15,440 bases of DNA from an uncultured Lachnospiraceae bacterium (GTDB lineage Bacteria; Bacillota; Clostridia; Lachnospirales; Lachnospiraceae). This document shows, one piece after another, positions 5,719 to 12,584 of the stretch; the stretch's first letter is position 1, and each line of letters opens with the position of its first letter. The notes below the pieces were generated by a model. It ran no database searches and was not told the DNA's origin. It saw only the letters and a program-made list of their open reading frames with translations. Both the position numbers and the translations under genes were made by a program. The DNA is taken from contig CADCQU010000023.1 in the NCBI GenBank assembly GCA_902803635.1, forward strand, positions 1-15,440. The letters are read 5' to 3'.

Positions 5719-6954
5719 ATGAAGATTGTCGGTGTGATAGCGGAATTTAACCCCTTCCATAACGGGCATGCCCGTCTCATTTCCCATGCGAAGAAGAATC
5801 TCGGGGCGGACTACATCGTGGCGGTGATGAGCGGGGACTTTGTGCAGCGTGGCGAACCGGCCCTGTTGAGCCGCCATTCGCGCGCGGCGGCCGCCCTCTC
5901 GGCGGGCTTTGACCTCGTGCTCTCGCTTCCCGTCGGCATTTCCACGGCCTCCGCGGAGGGCTTTGCAGAGGGCGGGATTCGTGCGCTCGCCTCGCTTGGC
6001 TGTGTCGATACGCTCCTCTTCGGCTCCGAAGCGGGGAACCTCGAACGTTTGCGTGCCTGTGCGCACGCTCTCCTTACCGAGACGCCTGAGCAGTCGGAGG
6101 CCCTGCAGGCTGCCCTCAAAAAAGGCCTTAGCTACCCGCAGGCCCGCGCCGAGGCGTTCCCGGACTATGCGGATCTTCTGTCCGCTCCCAACAACATCCT
6201 CGCCATCGAATATCTGAAGGCCATTGAAAAAATGAAGCTTTCGCTGGAGCCAAAGACCCTTCTCCGGACGGGCAATTACCATGCCGATGACTCTTCCAAG
6301 TCACCGTCCGCCGAGACGATTCGGAGAAGAGCCATCATTTACGGCTCCTCCTCCATTTCCCTGAGCCAGCTTGCCAAGGACACGATGCCCTCCGACTCCG
6401 CGTACATCTTCTTCTCGGATATCACGGCAAATGGCCTCGTCACGGCGGAGGATTTCTCGCTGCTTCTTGCCCTGCGGCTTTTTTCGGCTCTCTCCTACGA
6501 GGAATATCTCGCCTTTGCCGGGGTCGGCGAGGACCTGGCGCGGCGCATTTTCGAGAAGCGTACCACCTATCTCGATTACGAGAGCTTCGTCAACAATTTG
6601 CGGAGCAAAAACACCACGCGCACGGCCATTTGCCGCGCACTTCTCTCCATCCTCCTCGCAATCCCGAAGGGAGGACATTTGTCGCTTCCCTGTCTTCGCG
6701 TGCTCGGGTACCGGAAGGAGGCGCAGCCGCTTTTGCAGGAAATCGCCGCCCACGCGGAGATACCGATTCTTTTCCGGCCCGCGGAGGCGGAAAAGCTGGC
6801 GGAAAATGCAGAAAAGGAGGGGCTCGAAAGCTCCTCCCTTGCCGCGCATATCCGCCGCGAGATTATGGCCGCCAACCTCTACGAGGTGGTCCGCGCCCAG
6901 AAGGCCGGACGCTTCCCGCGGACAGATACGAATTTTCCTGTATACAGAATCTAA
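5719..6954 (+). CDS. tmcAL: tRNA(Met) cytidine acetate ligase TmcAL
   Basis: TmcAL (formerly YlbM) activates acetate with ATP and makes N4-acetylcytidine at position 34 of elongator tRNA-Met, improving AUA/AUG discrimination. The 411-residue protein fits the family. It begins MKIVGVIAEFNPFHNGHARL, with the nucleotidyltransferase HxGH motif (HNGH). GDFVQRGEPALLSRHSRA and the later FGSEAGNLE, SAPNNILAIEYLKA and SPSAETIRRRAI segments follow the family pattern. I chose the ATG at 5719 because AGGAGG (5706-5711) lies 7 bases before it; an upstream in-frame start at 5620 would read through the promoter region. It diverges from pta-ackA, which controls acetate, its substrate. Three CATTTG or CAAATG words lie in it. 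It ends at a convergent gap filled by a palindromic repeat. Confidence 0.95.
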   Translation: MKIVGVIAEFNPFHNGHARLISHAKKNLGADYIVAVMSGDFVQRGEPALLSRHSRAAAALSAGFDLVLSLPVGISTASAEGFAEGGIRALASLGCVDTLLFGSEAGNLERLRACAHALLTETPEQSEALQAALKKGLSYPQARAEAFPDYADLLSAPNNILAIEYLKAIEKMKLSLEPKTLLRTGNYHADDSSKSPSAETIRRRAIIYGSSSISLSQLAKDTMPSDSAYIFFSDITANGLVTAEDFSLLLALRLFSALSYEEYLAFAGVGEDLARRIFEKRTTYLDYESFVNNLRSKNTTRTAICRALLSILLAIPKGGHLSLPCLRVLGYRKEAQPLLQEIAAHAEIPILFRPAEAEKLAENAEKEGLESSSLAAHIRREIMAANLYEVVRAQKAGRFPRTDTNFPVYRI

Positions 6955-6996
6955 GTTTTACTAACTGTATGGTTAGCTCGCAATGCAACGTTTTCT

Positions 6997-7081
6997 GTCA
7001 TTCTGAGGAGCGAAGCGACGAAGAATCCCGTCAACAGTGGAGAAAAACTTACGGGATTCTTCGCTCCGCTCAGAATGACAA
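6997..7081. repeat. Palindromic repeat family A, complete copy between convergent genes
   Basis: The left arm starts TGTCATTCTGAG and ends AAGAATCCCGT (6997-7031). The right arm ACGGGATTCTTCG...CTCAGAATGACA (7052-7081) is its reverse complement apart from a small insertion, around a loop of about 20 bases. The same sequence occurs as half-elements at 10179-10206 and inside the aminopeptidase gene at 11213-11280. In this gap it could serve as a bidirectional 3' end for tmcAL and the opposing DUF218 gene, although neither side carries a long T run. Nothing else recognisable lies in 6955-7135. Confidence 0.85.
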
Positions 7082-7135
7082 CCATATTACATAGCGAAGG
7101 TTTTTAATGAGTTCAACCGTACAGATGGAAGATTT

Positions 7136-7873
7136 TTAAAAATTCCCCGCCAGCTTATCCTTAATGAGCGCGAGGCACTCCCGGAACATGTTGTTCGGGA
7201 GGAAGGAGGCGACGGAGGGGGCCGAAACGCCGTAGACTCCGTGCAGCCCTCCCGCCTCGGCCAGCTTCACGGCCCGGTAGACGTGAAAATCATTAGTAAC
7301 GATGCCGATGGTCTCATAGCCCTCGGGCAGAAGCTCCTTCGAAAACCGGATGTTCTCGGTCGTATTCTTCGATCTGGTCTCACGGAGGATCCGATTTCCC
7401 GAAATGCCATGCTCTACAAGGTAGGTATACATGACCTCGGCCTCGGCGCAGGGCTCGTTATAGCCCTGGCCGCCGGAGACGATGCAGAGGGTCTCCGGAT
7501 TTTCCTTTAGATAGGCGGCCGCCGTATCCAGCCGCCACGCAAGAAGCGTGCTCGGGCCATTTGCATAGACCTGCGTCCCCAAAACGAGCACGCAGTCCAG
7601 CTTTTTCGGCGGCTTTGCGGAAAAAGCCCCGACGATGCGGACGCAGAGAAAGCCGATAAGCAAAACGGAGACGAGGGCCAGAATGGCAAGCGCAATGCCG
7701 AAGCCGTGGTGCCGCTCAAAAAAACCGATCCTTCGCAGGAAAGCGAGAAGGAAGAAAATGCCCCCGATTGCAACCCAGACCAGCCAAAAGCCCGTGCCGG
7801 AGTTGGCCCCCATCACGTAGATGCCGTAGCAGATACACAGTATTCCAAAAATACAAAATACAAAGCCCTTCAA
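7136..7873 (-). CDS. DUF218/YdcF-type membrane protein
   Basis: A 245-residue protein with three hydrophobic segments (about residues 3-21, 28-46 and 57-84), then a DUF218 domain (about 91-245). Family motifs visible are LDCVLVLGTQV (92-102), IVSGGQG (131-137) followed by E144, the ETRSKNTTENIRFS stretch (165-178) and IVTNDFHVYRA (191-201). The DUF218 family includes SanA, YdcF and ElyC, some linked to envelope or lipid-carrier functions; the substrate here is unknown. The likely start is TTG at 7873, three bases after the stop of the upstream sulfatase-fold gene, with a G-rich site (AAGGGGGG) about 9 bases before it. Starting at a later ATG would remove the first membrane segment. The tight spacing implies one transcript and a joint envelope role. 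Confidence 0.85.
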   Translation of the reverse strand: MKGFVFCIFGILCICYGIYVMGANSGTGFWLVWVAIGGIFFLLAFLRRIGFFERHHGFGIALAILALVSVLLIGFLCVRIVGAFSAKPPKKLDCVLVLGTQVYANGPSTLLAWRLDTAAAYLKENPETLCIVSGGQGYNEPCAEAEVMYTYLVEHGISGNRILRETRSKNTTENIRFSKELLPEGYETIGIVTNDFHVYRAVKLAEAGGLHGVYGVSAPSVASFLPNNMFRECLALIKDKLAGNF

Positions 7874-7876
7874 ATC

Positions 7877-10111
7877 TTACGTCCCCCCTTGCACCGCAAA
7901 GAATGCGGCATCTCTTCCATTCCCCCCTGTCAGCTCATTATAGATAAGGCACTTGTAATCCTCTAAATCCTTCTCCCCGTTATGCTTCACGACATGCCCG
8001 TATTCGTCCACGTGGCTAAAGGCGTTGATGCCCTCGTATTTCTGCTGCATGATGTTAAGGTAATCATTATATCCGCTCCGTTTTAAGCTCGTGAAGCGAA
8101 GCAGGTAGCTTGCGAGGTAATTTGTCGAGAGAACCTTGCCCTGGCTCTCCGGGATGTCGTAGTTGGCCCAGATAAGGTACCTTGTGCGGTACTCCATCTG
8201 CTCCTCCTCGAAGCTGAGGTCGCCGGCCTTCTTCCCGAAGGCGTACTCCACGAAGTCGTCCGGCAGGGCCGGCTGGTGGTCGCCGAAGAAGCAGAGCAGA
8301 ATCTTCTCCTCGCGCGTCTTCAGGTAATTGATAAGCTCTTCGAGCGCCTTGTCGCTGATGTTCATGAGCGTCAGGTACTGCTCCATGTAGTCCTTGGACT
8401 TCCCGTCGTAGTTTTTCAAATGCACGGTGTTCGTGAAGTTTTTCACGTCATATTCCCCGTGATTCTGCATCGTCACATTGAACAAAAACAGCTTCTCGCC
8501 CGGCTTCTTTGCCTCGATGGTCTCGATGACTTTCTCGTAATCGCATTTGTCGGTGACGTAACCGCGCAGCTTCTCCGGGTTTTTGTAGTCATTGTACGAG
8601 ACAAATTCGTCAAAGCCCATCCTGGGGTACACGATCTGCCGGTTCCAACCATTTGGATAGTACGGATGCTGGGCCACGGCGTAGTAGCCCTGGGCCTTCA
8701 AATTCCGCGCGAGCGAGAACTGATCCTGCTTGATGAACGAATTGTAGACGACGGTCTGCGGCGAGAGCATGCAGGAATTGCCCGTCAGAAACTCGTACTC
8801 GGAATTTGCCGTGGTTCCGCCGATGACCGAGACCATGAGCGACCCCTGCTGCGAATTTTCCGTAAGCGAATCGATAAACGGCATAACCGGACGGTCGGTC
8901 TCGACATTTGGATAGATCGACAAATCCGCGAAGCTCTCGTTCATGATGCAGAGGATGATCTCCGGCTCCTCCTCCACGAGTGACCCCGGCGCGTCCGCAT
9001 TTGCCGTATTCGCAATGATCTCTTTGAGATGGGCATCGTTATAAACCTCGGGCGCGGTCGGGAAGGAGGCCTTAGCAAATGCAAGGAAGCCGGCTTCCAT
9101 ACCGAAGCGTTTGTAGGTGTACTGTGGGTGCCAGTCGCGGAGCCAAATGCCGGTGTCGGCGAGGAGATTCGTCCGGAAGATTGCGACATAAAATAGGAAG
9201 AAAGTCGCACCAGCAAGCACACGTGAGACGATTTTCCCCGGCCAACGCTTAAAGATATGGAAGATTTCAAGGTGCAGGAAGATCCCGCAGGCCACCGCCG
9301 TCGCCGTGATGCCCGAGACCATTTGCCAGGTCATGTGGAGGTTGTAGTTGCCGGCGACGTTCATGGCCGTCCGGTACGAGGCGATGTCGATGAACTGGAA
9401 CGGAATCGAGCGGAATTCCAGCACGAAATAGTTAAGGCAGCCCCAGAACGCGAGGAAGGCGTTGCAAATGACGACGCCGATGCTCACCGAGTTGGTAAGG
9501 AAAATGAAGAACAGCAGGAAGGCGAGGGAAATCCCGCAGCCGAGGATGATGTGGATGTCCATCATTTCGGCGATCCATGGGTTGTTGATGAGCTCGATGA
9601 CATGGAACATGAGGACGGCATCGCCCACGATCAGGAGCGACACGAAAACCGCCCGCAAAATCCGGCGGGTCAGCGATTGCTTTCCTTTGGACGCGAGCTC
9701 CCTCTGCCTGCTGACCGGCGGGTTTACCGCCTCGGCGGTTCTCATCCAACGACCGATTGGCGGGTTATCCGCCTCGTCAGCTCCGATCCACTCCCCGCCG
9801 GCGACCCGGCCGGGCTTCTTTGCCTCTTCTTTTCCGTCCTTCTTCGCCCGGCGAAGCTCCTTCTGGCGTTTTCGCTCCGGATCCGCGCCGATAAATGGAA
9901 TCTGGTAGCGGAAAAGGCCGTGCAGAAAGCCCAGCACGCAAATGCCAAGTGAAAGCCCATAAAAGAGCGGGCGTAATTCCTCCAGTTTGCGCCCCAGCTC
10001 GTCCGTCACCTTCGTCTCCTCAAAATAGAGGGGCGTATTCCAGAGGACAAAGCCCACCAGGATGGCGTAGGGGAGAATCTGTAGAAGAATATGGATAACT
10101 TTCTTTTTCAT
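7877..10111 (-). CDS. LTA-synthase-like membrane phosphotransferase (sulfatase fold)
   Basis: This resembles lipoteichoic acid synthase and related enzymes that move glycerol-phosphate or other phospholipid head groups onto envelope polymers outside the membrane. About 744 residues. Several membrane segments (near 5-24, 48-66, 150-172, 180-230, 265-285, 298-315) precede an extracellular sulfatase-fold domain from about 385. Candidate active-site residues are Glu in IMNESFADL (about 391), the Thr nucleophile in GGTTANSEYEFLTG (about 432) and Asp-His in CFFGDHQPALP (about 611). I prefer the ATG at 10111 (MKKKVIHILL) over the one at 10117, because AGGA is then about 7 bases upstream. A Lys/Arg-rich linker (about 70-145) between the second and third membrane segments contains a 14-residue tandem duplication. 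It is probably co-transcribed with the DUF218 gene, 3 bp downstream. The polymer made cannot be told from sequence. Confidence 0.88.
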   Translation of the reverse strand: MKKKVIHILLQILPYAILVGFVLWNTPLYFEETKVTDELGRKLEELRPLFYGLSLGICVLGFLHGLFRYQIPFIGADPERKRQKELRRAKKDGKEEAKKPGRVAGGEWIGADEADNPPIGRWMRTAEAVNPPVSRQRELASKGKQSLTRRILRAVFVSLLIVGDAVLMFHVIELINNPWIAEMMDIHIILGCGISLAFLLFFIFLTNSVSIGVVICNAFLAFWGCLNYFVLEFRSIPFQFIDIASYRTAMNVAGNYNLHMTWQMVSGITATAVACGIFLHLEIFHIFKRWPGKIVSRVLAGATFFLFYVAIFRTNLLADTGIWLRDWHPQYTYKRFGMEAGFLAFAKASFPTAPEVYNDAHLKEIIANTANADAPGSLVEEEPEIILCIMNESFADLSIYPNVETDRPVMPFIDSLTENSQQGSLMVSVIGGTTANSEYEFLTGNSCMLSPQTVVYNSFIKQDQFSLARNLKAQGYYAVAQHPYYPNGWNRQIVYPRMGFDEFVSYNDYKNPEKLRGYVTDKCDYEKVIETIEAKKPGEKLFLFNVTMQNHGEYDVKNFTNTVHLKNYDGKSKDYMEQYLTLMNISDKALEELINYLKTREEKILLCFFGDHQPALPDDFVEYAFGKKAGDLSFEEEQMEYRTRYLIWANYDIPESQGKVLSTNYLASYLLRFTSLKRSGYNDYLNIMQQKYEGINAFSHVDEYGHVVKHNGEKDLEDYKCLIYNELTGGNGRDAAFFAVQGGT
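9707..9790 (-). repeat. Degenerate 42-bp tandem duplication inside the LTA-synthase-like gene
   Basis: Two adjacent 42-bp units (9749-9790 and 9707-9748) encode WIGADEADNPPIGR and WMRTAEAVNPPVSR. I count 29 of 42 bases identical. Each contains a GGCGG...CCGCC core. The units sit in the cytoplasmic linker between membrane segments, where inserts would be tolerated. Confidence 0.75.
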
Positions 10112-10178
10112 CGTCATTTCCTGATTACCTGTTTTTACTTTTCTTCATCACGGTTTTAGGCAGCCTTACACGAGTACC

Positions 10179-10206
10179 TGTCATTCTGAGCGAAGCGAAG
10201 AATCCC
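10179..10206. repeat. Palindromic repeat family A, half-element
   Basis: TGTCATTCTGAGCGAAGCGA and the following AGAATCCC match the arm of the complete element at 6997-7081. It lies 8 bases after the aminopeptidase stop, between that gene and the LTA-synthase-like gene. The second arm is missing. No terminator was seen in the 103-bp gap, so read-through is possible. Confidence 0.8.
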
Positions 10207-10214
10207 TTAAGGCT

Positions 10215-12320
10215 TCATGCCCCAAATTTCTTCGTCGCCTCTTCCAGCCATGCGAGCTCTTCGCCTTCTAAGTACGGCGAGACCTTCTCCCATACGAGCG
10301 CATGGTAGCTATTGAGACGCTCAACATCTTTTTTCGACAAATATTCGGAATCAAGGCCGCGCAGGTCGATGGGCGCGAGCGTGAGCGGCACAAAATGCAG
10401 GAACGAGCCGAACTCGTTTTCCACGTCCTTCTCACAGAGGAGGATGGTCTCGATGCGGATGCCGTACTTTCCTTCGACATACATGCCCGGCTCGTCGGAG
10501 ACCAGCATGCCCGGTTCAAATGGCGTGTCCGGATGCTCCGCCGTGGCCTTCCAACGGACGGACTGCGGGCCCTCGTGAACGTTCAAAACGTAGCCAATGC
10601 CGTGTCCCGTGCCGTGGTTGTACTGCATCGCGTGCTCCCAGAGCACGGAGCGGGCGTAGGCGTCGAGGAGGACGCCTCCCGTCCCCTCGAGGAAGCGGGC
10701 ATTTTGAAGGTTTAGATTCGCGGCCACGACCAGCGTGAACGCCTTCTTCTCCTCGTCAGTCAGCGGTCCACAGACCACCGTGCGCGTAACGTCCGTCGTC
10801 GCGCCCAGGTACTGGCCACCGGAATCCACCAGGTAGAAGCCGCGGTCCCCGATTTCGGCATAGCTCTCGCTCGTTGCCGCGTAGTGGGCCATCGCCGCAT
10901 TTGCCCCGTAGGCGGAAATCGTCGGGAAGGAAAGCTCCAGAAAGCCGGGAACCTCCGCGCGGAGGCCGTCCAGCTTCGCCGCCACCGTCAGCTCGTTGAG
11001 CGGCTCCTTTCCAAGCGTCCGATCAAACCAGCAGAGGAACTTGCAGAGGGCCACAGAATCCAGAAGATAGAACTTTTTGATATTTTCAATCTCCACCGGG
11101 TTCTTCACGGCCTTCATCAGCTCCGTGGGGTTGGGCTTGTCGAGAATGTTCGTCGAAGCACCCCCTCTTCCTTCGTTGCGACTCATTTTGGTCGTCGAAA
11201 CCGGTTGTTTTTTGTCATTCTGAGCGAAGCGAAGAATCTCGTTCGTTTTTTCATAGCGCAGATAGGATTCTTCGTCGCTTTTCATCAGCTCTTCATCGCC
11301 GAAGGAACATCTTTCCGCTAAAATACTATAGGTCGCGTCGCTGACCCCTTTCTTATCGAAGAGAACTTTCCCCGGAAGTGACATTTGCCTAAGAAAAGTA
11401 AAGTATTCCCCATACGGATGAAGGGTAATGCCATTTGCCAAGACAAAATCGTAAAGCTCGTCCGTTCTCTCCTCTTCCTGCAGGAAGAGATGGACGTCCT
11501 CCCGGCCAATCACGAGGTACGAGAGAGCCACGGGGTTGCACTCGATGTCAAAGCTCCGCAAATTGAGAAGCCAGCAGATATCATCCAGCTTCTCAAGGAC
11601 GTGGACGGCCGCGCCCTCCTTTTCCATCGCCTCGCGCACCCTTTTTAGCTTTTCGGCAAATGTCGCCCCGGTAATCGTCACGTCAAGGAAGAAAACGGGG
11701 TTCTTCGCACGTTCCGGGCGGTCTTGCCAAATGCCCTCCGCCGGGTCGAAGTCGGCCCGCACGTTTGCGCCTGTCTTCGCGGCAATCTCGCGGTAGCGGA
11801 GCCCCGCCGCCGCCGTCACGCACCTTCCATCATAAGCCAGGATGGCGGCATTCTCGAAGGCGTCGTCTTCAGCCTTTTTCATCGAAGACGCTTCCTCTTC
11901 ACTCCTTTGTGACACGCAGGCTTCCTCTTTGCCTTTTCCAGCCCATGTCCCTTCCTTATCGATCGGGCCTTCGTTCTGGCCACCGGTTTTCCTTCTATTA
12001 TAATAGGAAAGAACTTCCTCCAGGTACTCCGTCACCTTTGGAACCCCCGGCTCGCCCATTTTCATGAGGCAAATGCCGCTCCCCGCAAGCTCGGCCTCGG
12101 CCGAGATGAAGAAGCGCCCGTCCGTCCAGAGACACGCCTCCTTTGCCGTCACCACGAGTACCACGTTGTCGCTCGTACAGCCGGAAAAAAATTCCGTCAC
12201 CTTATAGTAATCACCCACATACTCCGAGGCATGGTCGTCGGAGGACGTCATGAGGGCAACGTCCACCCCCGCCGCCTGCATTTTCCCTCGAAGTGCCAAA
12301 ATCCGTTCCGCCGCGTTCAT
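10215..12320 (-). CDS. Xaa-Pro aminopeptidase, M24B family, with two inserts
   Basis: A metalloaminopeptidase that removes N-terminal residues preceding proline. The architecture is that of the three-domain aminopeptidase P type: creatinase-like N-terminal domain, second creatinase-like domain (about 205-340), then the pita-bread catalytic domain (about 395-640) and a C-terminal tail. The five metal ligands are all present: D499 (LVDSGG), D510 (TTDVTR), H573 (GTGHGIGY), E610 (SDEPGMY) and E624 (RIETIL). At 701 residues it is about 100 longer than usual. Two extra stretches explain this: residues about 107-158 (Glu/Lys/Ser-rich) and about 344-391, which contains a palindromic repeat read in frame. 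Both fall at domain boundaries and the catalytic core is intact, so activity is likely. The ATG at 12320 has AAAGGA about 7 bases upstream. It probably has its own promoter at 12373-12401. Confidence 0.93.
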   Translation of the reverse strand: MNAAERILALRGKMQAAGVDVALMTSSDDHASEYVGDYYKVTEFFSGCTSDNVVLVVTAKEACLWTDGRFFISAEAELAGSGICLMKMGEPGVPKVTEYLEEVLSYYNRRKTGGQNEGPIDKEGTWAGKGKEEACVSQRSEEEASSMKKAEDDAFENAAILAYDGRCVTAAAGLRYREIAAKTGANVRADFDPAEGIWQDRPERAKNPVFFLDVTITGATFAEKLKRVREAMEKEGAAVHVLEKLDDICWLLNLRSFDIECNPVALSYLVIGREDVHLFLQEEERTDELYDFVLANGITLHPYGEYFTFLRQMSLPGKVLFDKKGVSDATYSILAERCSFGDEELMKSDEESYLRYEKTNEILRFAQNDKKQPVSTTKMSRNEGRGGASTNILDKPNPTELMKAVKNPVEIENIKKFYLLDSVALCKFLCWFDRTLGKEPLNELTVAAKLDGLRAEVPGFLELSFPTISAYGANAAMAHYAATSESYAEIGDRGFYLVDSGGQYLGATTDVTRTVVCGPLTDEEKKAFTLVVAANLNLQNARFLEGTGGVLLDAYARSVLWEHAMQYNHGTGHGIGYVLNVHEGPQSVRWKATAEHPDTPFEPGMLVSDEPGMYVEGKYGIRIETILLCEKDVENEFGSFLHFVPLTLAPIDLRGLDSEYLSKKDVERLNSYHALVWEKVSPYLEGEELAWLEEATKKFGA
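11213..11280 (-). repeat. Palindromic repeat family A read in frame inside the aminopeptidase gene
   Basis: Positions 11213-11238 (TGTCATTCTGAGCGAAGCGA, then AGAATC) match the arm of the element at 6997-7081. The partial opposite arm GGATTCTTCGTCGCTT is at 11265-11280. On the minus strand this is translated as part of residues 348-369, including EILRFAQND. The frame is kept on both sides, and the peptide falls at the junction before the catalytic domain. Confidence 0.85.
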
Positions 12321-12372
12321 TTTTCATCCTTTCCCTGCAAAGCCCATGTTGCACCAAACTAATCGAATCCCT

Positions 12373-12401
12373 ATCTTACCACGAAATTCTGTCACGTTCA
12401 A
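12373..12401 (-). promoter_or_regulatory. Candidate promoter of the aminopeptidase gene
   Basis: On the minus strand TTGAAC (complement of 12396-12401) and TAAGAT (complement of 12373-12378) are 17 bp apart; each matches consensus at four of six positions. The leader would be about 45 bases. Confidence 0.45.
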
Positions 12402-12430
12402 GGATTTCCCAAAACCTTCACAAACGTGAC
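12391..12430. promoter_or_regulatory. Spaced inverted repeat in the divergent aminopeptidase-plsY region
   Basis: GTCACGTT (12391-12398) and AACGTGAC (12423-12430) are perfect 8-bp inverted arms 24 bases apart. The left arm overlaps the -35 box of the candidate aminopeptidase promoter, and the right arm lies about 24 bases upstream of the plsY -35 box. A protein-binding site is possible. Confidence 0.35.
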
Positions 12431-12453
12431 CGCAAGGAAAAAAATCTTTCCTA

Positions 12454-12482
12454 TAGTCAAGCGGGATAATTTCGTGTATAAT
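12454..12482 (+). promoter_or_regulatory. Promoter of the plsY-like gene
   Basis: TAGTCA (12454-12459) is followed after 17 bp by a perfect TATAAT (12477-12482). The start would be near 12489, leaving a leader of about 95 bases. That leader contains an inverted pair of the dispersed word, CATTTG-G-CAAATG (12509-12521). Confidence 0.65.
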
Positions 12483-12584
12483 ATAGCTTGCTCTGCGGTC
12501 GGGGAGGCCATTTGGCAAATGTCCGCAGCGTTACGCTTCGAATTCGTAACATCGCAACTATACACTGGGGAGAAATCGGAAACC

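Noticed and set aside
6997..7081. Possible insertion sequence, CRISPR unit or tRNA in the convergent gap
   Set aside because: It is one palindrome with no ORF, no spacer series and no cloverleaf; sequence matches elsewhere in the window show a miniature dispersed repeat.
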